Assembly (NCBI GenBank): GCA_041493035.1
Contig: JBGPYB010000167.1
Location: 1-9,992 of the forward strand
DNA from: JBGPYB01 sp041493035
GTDB lineage: Bacteria; Acidobacteriota; Vicinamibacteria; Fen-336
Length of the DNA: 9,992 bases
Reading direction: 5' to 3'
The translations under genes were made by a program, and so were the position numbers. The notes below the pieces were generated by a model. It searched no databases. It was not told the origin of the DNA and saw nothing but the letters and a program-made list of their open reading frames with translations. Positions 1 to 8,365 of the stretch are shown in pieces; position 1 is the first letter of the stretch; each line of letters begins with the position of its first letter.

Positions 1-818
1 CCCATCTGGACATGGCCGTCCACCTGCCGGGGTGCGCCCTTGGCGTGGAAGCTGATGAAGTCGAGGGGCACTTCCTGGCCGAGGCAGTGTTGGAGGAAGG
101 CCCTGAGGAAGCTCGCCTCGGAGCCGGCCATGTCGGGCCCCCCCACCCTGGCCTCGGGAAGCGCCCGACGGACGGCGGTGATCGTATGGTCGTGGAGCTT
201 CAGGAACTCCTCGGGCGTGCCGCGCCAGTAGCCGATGTTGGCCTCGTTCCAGGTCTCCCAGTACCAGGTCGCGACCTCGGCCTTCCCATACCTCTCGACG
301 CAGTGCGTGACCCACCGGTAGACCAGCTCGGCCCACTTCGAGTCGTCCCGTGGCGGGTAGGCCCAGCCCGTGTAGATGTCGTCGTAGGGAAGTCCAGGCC
401 TCCACTCGTGCTGGTAGGGGTCGGGCTTCGTCGACAGGGCCCGGGGCATGAATCCGATCTCGACATAAGGCCGCACGCCGCGCTCGAGGTAGGTGTCGAA
501 GATGCGGTCGCCGACGGTCCAGTCGTAGATGGGCCGGCCCAGGGCGTCCTCGGTGTAGGCGTTGGTACTCCCCCACTTGAGGGCCGGGGTGCCGTCGCCC
601 GTGGTCAGGAGGTTGTGGGTGCGGAAATAGACGGCCTTGGGCTTGAGCTCACCCAGGGCGCTCAGGAGCTTCCGCCCGTCCTTCATGTGGGCATAGTTCG
701 GCTCGTCGCCGCCGAAGAAGCGCCAGATGGTGTTGAGCTCGCCGCGCGGCCGGCCGGCGTCGACCCGGATAGTGACCGGGAACGTTGCCGCGAAGGCGAT
801 GAGGACGGCGGCGATCAT
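1..818 (-). CDS. GH39 family glycosidase (beta-xylosidase-like), N-terminal part, runs off left edge
   Basis: The minus-strand frame from an ATG at 818-816 stays open for 272 codons to the window edge, so the C-terminus is missing. The reading shows a GH39 (clan A TIM-barrel) pattern: FRTHN at residues 65-69 early in the barrel, then WNEAN at 190-194, where E192 is the expected acid/base, and DFISFHAKG at 253-261 on a following strand. The catalytic nucleophile lies beyond the edge. Characterised GH39 members are retaining beta-xylosidases, alpha-L-iduronidases or related enzymes; xylosidase is the likeliest role but is not proven by sequence. Residues 1-13 are hydrophobic without a basic n-region, so export is possible but not clear. 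The start overlaps the stop of the upstream regulator in ATGA, implying translational coupling. Most family members have P after the acid/base Glu (WNEP); here it is A. Confidence 0.9.
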   Translation of the reverse strand, partial: MIAAVLIAFAATFPVTIRVDAGRPRGELNTIWRFFGGDEPNYAHMKDGRKLLSALGELKPKAVYFRTHNLLTTGDGTPALKWGSTNAYTEDALGRPIYDWTVGDRIFDTYLERGVRPYVEIGFMPRALSTKPDPYQHEWRPGLPYDDIYTGWAYPPRDDSKWAELVYRWVTHCVERYGKAEVATWYWETWNEANIGYWRGTPEEFLKLHDHTITAVRRALPEARVGGPDMAGSEASFLRAFLQHCLGQEVPLDFISFHAKGAPRQVDGHVQM

Positions 819-1468
819 GGCCCCCGCTCGGTCGCCGTCGATCCGTCGAACGGGAGGCTGCGGAAGAGCACCTGCACTTCGCCGAGACGGACCGCATCCC
901 CGTCCCTCAGTTCCCGCGTGCCGACCACCGGCTCACCGTTGAGACAAGTGCCGTTCTTGCTTCCCAGGTCCTCCAGCGTCGCGCGGGGTCCCTCCACCAC
1001 GATCCGGGCATGGTGTCGCGAGACGCTCGCGGCGTCGAGACAGACCGCCGCTCCCTTGTCGCGTCCCATGAGGTTCTCGCCCGCCGTCAGTGAGAGCACT
1101 CGATCGCCCCAGACGAGACGTGGCCGCGCGCCGGACACGTTGCAAGGCTGCTCGTCCGTCGTGTCGCGCGCCTCCCCGCAGAAGGCGTAGCCAAATCCGT
1201 GGGCCGTCCGGACGAAGCGCGGCCTTCGCGCGTTGTCGTCGAGCGCGTGGCGAATGCTGTTCACGGCCTGGCTCAGCGTGGATTCGGAGATGAAGACGCC
1301 GGGCCAGACGACGTTGCGGATCTGGGCCCGGGAGAGCGCGCGGGGGCGCCGCGCGACGAGCAGGCTCAGCAGCTCGTAGGCCTTGGGCTCGAGCGGGACA
1401 GGCCGGCCCGATCGAAGAAGCTGTCGACGCTCCTGGTCGAGATCGAAATCACCGAAAGAGAGCGACAT
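815..1468 (-). CDS. Winged-helix DNA-binding protein with C-terminal FHA domain (transcription regulator)
   Basis: This 217-residue protein has two domains. Residues 2-95 form an OmpR/PhoB-type winged helix, with the recognition-helix segment STLSQAVNSIRHAL (63-76) and the C-terminal wing FVRTAHGFGYAF (85-96). Residues 116-205 form an FHA domain with GR at 135-136, SRHHA at 150-154, DLGSKNGT at 167-174 and NG at 177-178; S150, R151 and N172 are the usual phospho-threonine contacts. There is no receiver domain, so control is probably by binding a phosphorylated partner rather than by a His kinase. The closest known architecture is actinobacterial EmbR (winged helix, BTAD, FHA), but no BTAD is present here. 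The ATG at 1468 was chosen because GAGG lies 8 bases upstream and the winged helix begins at once. A TTG at 1552 would add 28 residues but coincides with a putative -35 box. The stop overlaps the GH39 start. Confidence 0.9.
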   Translation of the reverse strand: MSLSFGDFDLDQERRQLLRSGRPVPLEPKAYELLSLLVARRPRALSRAQIRNVVWPGVFISESTLSQAVNSIRHALDDNARRPRFVRTAHGFGYAFCGEARDTTDEQPCNVSGARPRLVWGDRVLSLTAGENLMGRDKGAAVCLDAASVSRHHARIVVEGPRATLEDLGSKNGTCLNGEPVVGTRELRDGDAVRLGEVQVLFRSLPFDGSTATERGP

Positions 1469-1523
1469 AGGCCAAGCCTCGGCCGAGGCGACGAAATCTA
1501 GAAATGGCCCTGAAGTCTTCCCA

Positions 1524-1552
1524 ATGGTAGAGGCCGATACTTCGTGACGCAA
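1524..1552 (-). promoter_or_regulatory. Candidate sigma70-like promoter for the regulator–GH39 operon
   Basis: Reading the minus strand, TTGCGT (1552-1547) is followed after exactly 17 bases by TACCAT (1529-1524). This gives 3 of 6 and 4 of 6 matches to the -35 and -10 consensus. It would place the transcript start near 1517, about 50 bases before the ATG at 1468. The match is weak, as would be expected of an activator-dependent promoter, and is prediction only. Confidence 0.35.
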
Positions 1553-1562
1553 GGGCAGGACG

Positions 1563-1584
1563 CCTGGCCAGGCCCATGGCCAGG
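1563..1584. promoter_or_regulatory. Palindromic / tandem GGCCAGG element, possible operator
   Basis: CCTGGCC at 1563-1569 and GGCCAGG at 1578-1584 are perfect 7-bp inverted arms around an 8-base spacer. Read another way, GGCCAGG occurs twice in the same direction (1566-1572 and 1578-1584), spaced 12 bases apart. The element lies just upstream of the candidate -35 box of the regulator operon, where an activator would bind. OmpR/PhoB-type winged helices usually bind tandem sites about 10-11 bases apart, so autoregulation is conceivable. GC-rich DNA produces such repeats by chance. Confidence 0.3.
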
Positions 1585-1614
1585 AGAGGGCCCTGAGCCG
1601 GACGTCATGCTCCC

Positions 1615-1636
1615 CGAGGCCTCTCGCTAAGCCTCG
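1615..1636. repeat. Short perfect hairpin in the divergent intergenic region
   Basis: CGAGGC (1615-1620) and GCCTCG (1631-1636) can pair as a 6-bp stem around a 10-base loop. A second small stem follows, CGCC (1638-1641) with GGCG (1647-1650). They lie upstream of the rightward TATACT element, so they would not be in that transcript. No T-run follows. Their role is unknown. Confidence 0.3.
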
Positions 1637-1662
1637 TCGCCTCCACGGCGCGGGTTCAGATC

Positions 1663-1679
1663 CCGGCTATACTCAGCCC
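1663..1679 (+). promoter_or_regulatory. TATACT promoter-like element, receptor copy
   Basis: The 17 bases ccggctatactcagccc are identical to 5673-5689 upstream of the kinase. They contain TATACT (1668-1673), one mismatch from the TATAAT -10 box, 64 bases before the receptor ATG. No convincing TTGACA-like box lies 16-18 bases upstream in either copy, so recognition may need an activator or another sigma factor. The identity could reflect a conserved promoter or the same duplication that copied the coding segment. Confidence 0.5.
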
Positions 1680-1737
1680 CACCAACCATCCAGTCGGACC
1701 TCCTCAAGGAGAAGGCCCGCGACGCGGGGGTGGGGCG

Positions 1738-1893
1738 ATGGCGCTCGAGGCAGGCTCCCGACTCGGCCCGTACGAAATCGTGGAGCTGCTCGGCTCGGGC
1801 GGCATGGGCGAGATCTCCCGCGCCCGTGACCCTCGCCTGGAGCGCGAGGTCGCGATCAAGGTCCTCCCCGAGGAGACCGCCGATGCCAAGCGT
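1738..1893 (+). pseudogene. Truncated Ser/Thr kinase N-lobe fragment fused in frame to the receptor
   Basis: The first 52 codons match the N-terminus of the downstream kinase at 47 of 52 residues. They carry the glycine-rich loop GSGGMG (19-24) and the AIK strand with the ATP-anchoring lysine K41. Everything beyond (C-helix, HRD, DFG) is absent, so this cannot be an active kinase. The five substitutions are A7S, G16E, V26I, Y27S and I47T; Y27, in the usual GEVY motif, is normally hydrophobic or aromatic in kinases, which suggests relaxed constraint. Homology stops sharply after codon 52, the Lys-Arg pair at 51-52. The frame then continues into the receptor without a stop, so the fragment is either expressed as an extension or supplies only promoter and start site. 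Confidence 0.85.
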
Positions 1894-4800
1894 AGCTCCG
1901 GCGCCTCGACACCGACGGACGAGACCCCGGTTACGAGGACGGGATCTGCGCACCGCCATCTGCGGGCCCGCCGGGCCCTGATAATCCTGTGCCTGAGCGT
2001 GGGATCGAGCCCTTCCCTTCTGGCCCAGCGCTCGGACCGGGCGATCGTCGGTGGCGTCGTCACCGACGCCCAGGGGGCGGCGCTGCCGGGCGCCACCGTC
2101 ACCGTCCGGAACGAAGCCACCGGCGTCCAGAGCGTCACCGCGACCAACAATGCCGGCGCCTACACCAGCGCGCCGCTGGTCCTCGGCCCCTATTCCATCG
2201 CCGTCAGCCTCCGCGGCTTCAAGAAGACCATGGTCACCGGAATCGAGCTCCGCGCCGGAGACGTGCTCCGCCACGACCTCGTGCTCCAGATCGGCGAGAT
2301 GACGGAGTCGGTGGAAGTCACCGGCGGAGAGCCCCTCGACGTCACCCGGCCCGACGTCAGTCACAGCGTCGACCAGAAGTACTACCACGACCTCCCGATC
2401 GTCACCGCCGCCGACGTCCGCCTTGCCGAGGCGGTGCTCCAGATGCAGCCCGGGTACCTTCCCATGAGCCCGAGCGGCGATCCGTCTTCCCGGGGAAGCC
2501 AGTTTGCCTCCCGCATCAACGGGGGCCAGAGCAGGGCCACCGAGAACTTCTTCGACGGCGCTGCCTTCGGCTACGCCTCCGGGCATCAGGGGAGCACGGA
2601 GAGCGCTCCCCCCGTGGAGGCCATCGAGGAGGTCAGGGTCGTGAGCACGACCTACTCCGCCCAGTACGGCCATACGAGCGGCGGCTTCATCGAGTACACC
2701 TCCAAGTCGGGCGCGAACCGCCTGCGCGGCAGCGCCCACGGTTACCTGGCGAGCGACGCGCTCAACGCCAAGGGCTTCTTTGCCGCGCCCAAGGCCCCGC
2801 TCGACAACAAGACCTGGGGGTTCACCGTCGGGGGCCCCGTCAAGAAGAACAAGACGTTCTTCTTCGTCAACGCCGACTGGACCCGCTACCGCTCGGGCAC
2901 CCTCGAGGGCTTCGGGAACACGACGCCGATCGACGCCTTCAGGGCAGGCGACTTCAGCGCGCTCCTGACCGGCAGGCAGGTCGGGGTCGACGCGCTCGGC
3001 CGGCCCATCTTCGAGGGCCAGATCTTCAACCCCGCCACCACGCGCCTCGTCAACGGCGTTCCCGTGCGCGACGCCTATCCGGGCAATGTCATCCGCGCGA
3101 GCGATCCCCTGCTGAGCCGGGTCGCCTCGCAGTACGCGGGTCTCATGGTGCATCCCGACCGTCCGGGACTGTCGAACAACGTGGCGGGCAACCCGGCCGG
3201 CCAGACCTGGGCCCTCGACGCGCGCAATCTCCTCCTGCGCCTGGACCACACCTTCTCCCCCCGGTTCAAGGCGACGTTCAGCGGCTACTACAACGACCGC
3301 CCCGCGATTCGGAACTGCGGTGGGGCACAGGGCTGCACCGTGCCGAACGACGCGCTGAGCGACTCCGCTGCGAATACGGAGTACATAGGTCAGGGCTTCG
3401 CGCAGCACATCTACACCGTGCACGCCCAGACCCAGGGGGACTGGACGATCAGCAACAACTTGATGAGCCACTCCGTGGTGGCCTGGGACCGCTGGTACAT
3501 GGGCGGGGGCAGCCTCTCCGCGGGCGCTTCCTGGCCGGAGAGGCTGTGGGGCTCCCAGCAGGCAAGCGGCCTCCTCGCCGGGGACGCGGGGCCACCGCTC
3601 GTGCTCTTCACCGGCAACATCCCCTACAACCCCCTCGGTAATTCATGGCCTGGCTTCGGGTACGAGAAGAACGATCGCTGGCAGTTCTCCACTGACCTCG
3701 CGTGGGTCAGGGGGCGGAGCACGATCAAGATCGGCTTCGAGTACCGGCACCACCGCTTCCCGCACAGGGGCTGGGGCGTCGACGGGGCGGCGGGCCACTT
3801 CGACTTCAACCGGCTCGAGACCGGCGGCTACGACGCCGCCGGCAACAACCTCAGCCAGACCGGCGATCCCTACGCGTCCTTCCTGCTCGGGCAGGTTCAC
3901 AACGCCTTTCAGTCCTTCTACGCCCAGCCCACCTGGTATGAGAGCTACCTCTCGCCGTGGGCGCACGCCGAGCTCAAGGTCAACACCAAGCTCACGCTGA
4001 CCGCCGGTCTGCGCCTGGACTACCAGACCGCCCGCACGGAGCAGAACGACGAGTACTCGACGTTCGATCCGAACACGCCGAACCCGGGCGCCGGCAACGT
4101 CCCGGGGGCCGTGATCTTCGCGGGCAGCGGTCCGGGTCGTGCGGGAACGCGTACGTTCGAGGATCCGAAGTGGGACGCCTGGGGACCGCGGGTCGGTTTC
4201 TCCTATCGCGCCGGCGACAAGACGACGGTCCGCGGGGGGTACGGGATCTACTACGCCGGGGTGGCCTTCAGCCAGTTCACCGGCGATCCGAACATCGGCT
4301 TCTCCTCGAATCCATTCGCGCCGAACCTGGCCAACGGACTCTATCCGGCCTTTCTCCTCGACGCCGGGTTCCCGACCTCGATCATCCAGCAGCCGCCGTT
4401 CATCGACCCCACCATCGCCAACGGCGGCAGCGTGATTGCGGTGGCCCCCGACGGCGAGACGCTGCCGCGCTTCCAGAACTGGTCCCTGACCCTCCAGCGC
4501 CGACTGACTCGCAACACGATGCTCGACGTCTCCTACATCGGGAACCACGGGAGCCGTCTGAATCACAACGCTCAACGCGCGGGGCTCGACTACAACATGA
4601 ACGATCCCCGCGTTCTGTCGCTGGGGGCTGCGCTCCTGAACTCGGGCATCGACTCGCCCGCCGCTCAGGCGGCCGGAATCCTGCCTCCCTACCCGGGCTT
4701 CAGCGGAAGCGTGGCCCAGGCGCTCCGGAAGTATTCTCAGTACCAGAGCATCGAATGGCGCGGGCTTCCCCTCGGCCGTAGCCAGTACCACGCGATCGAG

Positions 4801-5520
4801 GTCGTCCTCGAGCAGCAGCTCTCAAAGGGGCTCCAGTACCGCGTCGGCTACACGTACTCCCGGCTGAAGAACAACGGTGCGGAGAGCGGCCAGGGCGACG
4901 AGGCGATCAACGGCGGGGTCCAGGATCCCATCCACTGGGACACCGCCGACTACGGGCTCAGCCTGGACGACACGCCGCACGTGTTCCTCGTGGGCTTCAC
5001 TTGGGACATCGCGCCCGGGCGCTCCCGGAGCTGGACGGGGGCAAGGAAGGCCCTCCTCGGCGGCTGGAACATCAGCGGAATCCTGCGCTACGAGAGCGGA
5101 CGGCCTCTGCACATCATCATGGCCAACGACATGGCGGGCCTTCTCTTCAACACGGAGAAGCGGCCCAACCGCGTCGGCGGAGACGGAGGGGCGGCGAGCG
5201 GGAGCTTCGACCCGAACGGCGAAAGCTACCTGGACAGGGGCGCCTGGCAGGACCCGGGCCCCCTCGCCTTCGGCAACGCGGCGAGGGCCGACGGGACGGT
5301 GCGTGGCTTCAGGGTCTACAACGAGGATATCACCGTCGCCAAGACCTTCTCACTGACGGCCGACCTGAAGATGCGCTTCGAGGCCCTGTTCGGGAACATC
5401 TTCAACCGGACGACCTTCTGCCCTCCGGACACGAACTTCAGCTCGCCCGGATTCGGTACGGTCAACACGCAGTGCAACCAGGCTCGATCGATCCAGTTCG
5501 GACTGCGCTTCGACTACTGA
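1738..5520 (+). CDS. Oar-like TonB-dependent outer-membrane receptor with kinase-derived N-terminal extension
   Basis: This 1260-residue protein is a TonB-dependent receptor. After the kinase-like 1-52 and a low-complexity linker 53-75, residues 76-97 look like a signal peptide (RARR, then the core ALIILCLSV, ending SLLAQ). A carboxypeptidase-regulatory-like beta-sandwich follows at about 101-185 (VGGVVTDAQGAALPGATVTV). The plug is about 200-325, with VEAIEEVRVV at 293-302 and GGFIEYTSKSG shortly after. The rest is a beta-barrel ending in QFGLRFDY, whose terminal aromatic residue fits outer-membrane insertion. Family members import large ligands such as oligosaccharides or peptides through the outer membrane; the ligand is not evident here. 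No ATG, GTG or TTG lies in frame between the kinase segment and the signal peptide: the only in-frame ATG after 1738 is at 1804, inside the glycine loop, and the GTG of V88 would destroy the signal. The annotated start is therefore the only standard one. Confidence 0.9.
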   Translation: MALEAGSRLGPYEIVELLGSGGMGEISRARDPRLEREVAIKVLPEETADAKRSSGASTPTDETPVTRTGSAHRHLRARRALIILCLSVGSSPSLLAQRSDRAIVGGVVTDAQGAALPGATVTVRNEATGVQSVTATNNAGAYTSAPLVLGPYSIAVSLRGFKKTMVTGIELRAGDVLRHDLVLQIGEMTESVEVTGGEPLDVTRPDVSHSVDQKYYHDLPIVTAADVRLAEAVLQMQPGYLPMSPSGDPSSRGSQFASRINGGQSRATENFFDGAAFGYASGHQGSTESAPPVEAIEEVRVVSTTYSAQYGHTSGGFIEYTSKSGANRLRGSAHGYLASDALNAKGFFAAPKAPLDNKTWGFTVGGPVKKNKTFFFVNADWTRYRSGTLEGFGNTTPIDAFRAGDFSALLTGRQVGVDALGRPIFEGQIFNPATTRLVNGVPVRDAYPGNVIRASDPLLSRVASQYAGLMVHPDRPGLSNNVAGNPAGQTWALDARNLLLRLDHTFSPRFKATFSGYYNDRPAIRNCGGAQGCTVPNDALSDSAANTEYIGQGFAQHIYTVHAQTQGDWTISNNLMSHSVVAWDRWYMGGGSLSAGASWPERLWGSQQASGLLAGDAGPPLVLFTGNIPYNPLGNSWPGFGYEKNDRWQFSTDLAWVRGRSTIKIGFEYRHHRFPHRGWGVDGAAGHFDFNRLETGGYDAAGNNLSQTGDPYASFLLGQVHNAFQSFYAQPTWYESYLSPWAHAELKVNTKLTLTAGLRLDYQTARTEQNDEYSTFDPNTPNPGAGNVPGAVIFAGSGPGRAGTRTFEDPKWDAWGPRVGFSYRAGDKTTVRGGYGIYYAGVAFSQFTGDPNIGFSSNPFAPNLANGLYPAFLLDAGFPTSIIQQPPFIDPTIANGGSVIAVAPDGETLPRFQNWSLTLQRRLTRNTMLDVSYIGNHGSRLNHNAQRAGLDYNMNDPRVLSLGAALLNSGIDSPAAQAAGILPPYPGFSGSVAQALRKYSQYQSIEWRGLPLGRSQYHAIEVVLEQQLSKGLQYRVGYTYSRLKNNGAESGQGDEAINGGVQDPIHWDTADYGLSLDDTPHVFLVGFTWDIAPGRSRSWTGARKALLGGWNISGILRYESGRPLHIIMANDMAGLLFNTEKRPNRVGGDGGAASGSFDPNGESYLDRGAWQDPGPLAFGNAARADGTVRGFRVYNEDITVAKTFSLTADLKMRFEALFGNIFNRTTFCPPDTNFSSPGFGTVNTQCNQARSIQFGLRFDY

Positions 5521-5606
5521 CGCGAGGGGTGGCCGTGTCGTGCCATCCGCGGAAGCCGCCGGTGCTCCGGGAGCTGGCCGGGACCGACCACTCGCCGATT
5601 AGGAAC

Positions 5607-5634
5607 GGGCGGTCTCGTTAGCGCGCGAGCGCCC
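5607..5634 (+). terminator. Hairpin after the receptor, possible terminator without U-tract
   Basis: GGGCG (5607-5611) pairs with CGCCC (5630-5634) and CTCG (5614-5617) with CGAG (5626-5629), leaving a 2-base bulge and an 8-base loop. The 9-bp stem lies 86 bases after the receptor stop and before the kinase promoter element, where a terminator would be expected. There is no T-run, so intrinsic termination is doubtful. Confidence 0.3.
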
Positions 5635-5672
5635 GCCACCGTTGCCGCCGGCGAGTACGCGCCGACTGCCGA

Positions 5673-5689
5673 CCGGCTATACTCAGCCC
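5673..5689 (+). promoter_or_regulatory. TATACT promoter-like element, kinase copy
   Basis: This copy is identical over 17 bases to 1663-1679, with TATACT at 5678-5683, 75 bases before the kinase ATG. Its position inside any upstream extension of the kinase frame argues that the kinase starts at 5759. As in the other copy, no clear -35 box is visible. Confidence 0.5.
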
Positions 5690-5758
5690 TCACGAACCGG
5701 CTCGTCGGTCCTCGGAAGAAGGCCTTCCGATGAAGAGGCCGACGGCGCGGGAGCATCG

Positions 5759-8149
<2,391 letters not shown>

Positions 8150-8365
8150 ATCCAGTGTGCCCGAGTGGCTTACCGGGCGAGGCCGACGCAAGTGGAGACG
8201 ATTGCCGTGGGTGGCGCGGTTCGCCGCCTATTGGCGGGTGAAGCCGGCGTGATCGTCCCCGTGGCCGCTCTTGGGCGCCGGATCAATAAGAAGAGCGTTG
8301 CCTAGAACGGTGGGAACCACTACCATCGGCCTCCCCGGCGAGTCGCGTACACGGAGTCATCGGCC

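Larger units (their letters stand above)
1663..1893 (+). repeat. Direct repeat copy A: kinase promoter element, leader and first 52 codons
   Basis: This segment is repeated at 5673-5914 in the same orientation, about 4 kb away, so the receptor lies between the copies. The first 17 bases are identical and the leader is only partly alignable. The coding part (1738-1893) differs from copy B at about 10 of 156 positions by hand count, roughly 94% identity. Confidence 0.9.

Noticed and set aside
12..1190. A 392-codon plus-strand open frame opposite the GH39 and regulator genes
   Set aside because: Both opposite-strand genes have clear conserved motifs and this frame has none, so it is a shadow.
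1651..1665. tRNA T-arm-like stem-loop (CGGG, loop TTCAGAT, CCCG) with small stems before it
   Set aside because: The conserved A at loop position 58 is G, the stem has only 4 bp, and no acceptor stem or proper anticodon loop can be assembled. It is not a tRNA gene.
1627..3471. A 614-codon minus-strand open frame opposite the receptor's 5' half
   Set aside because: The translation is compositionally biased and shows no domain; it mirrors the codon pattern of the receptor. Minus-strand frames at 3643-4791 and 8357-9841 were rejected for the same reason.
1989..3641. A 550-codon same-strand frame inside the receptor gene
   Set aside because: The product is extremely Arg/Pro/Gly-rich; the overlapping frame carries the real receptor domains.
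5642..5758. Upstream TTG extension of the kinase by 39 residues
   Set aside because: The extra residues are unlike the family, they overlap the promoter-like element, and the ATG at 5759 has a good ribosome binding site and matches the receptor-fused copy exactly.
8224..8237. Small hairpin ccgcc-tatt-ggcgg after the kinase as a terminator
   Set aside because: The stem is only 5 bp and no T-run follows. A CCGGCG (8244-8249) / CGCCGG (8276-8281) pair nearby is equally weak.
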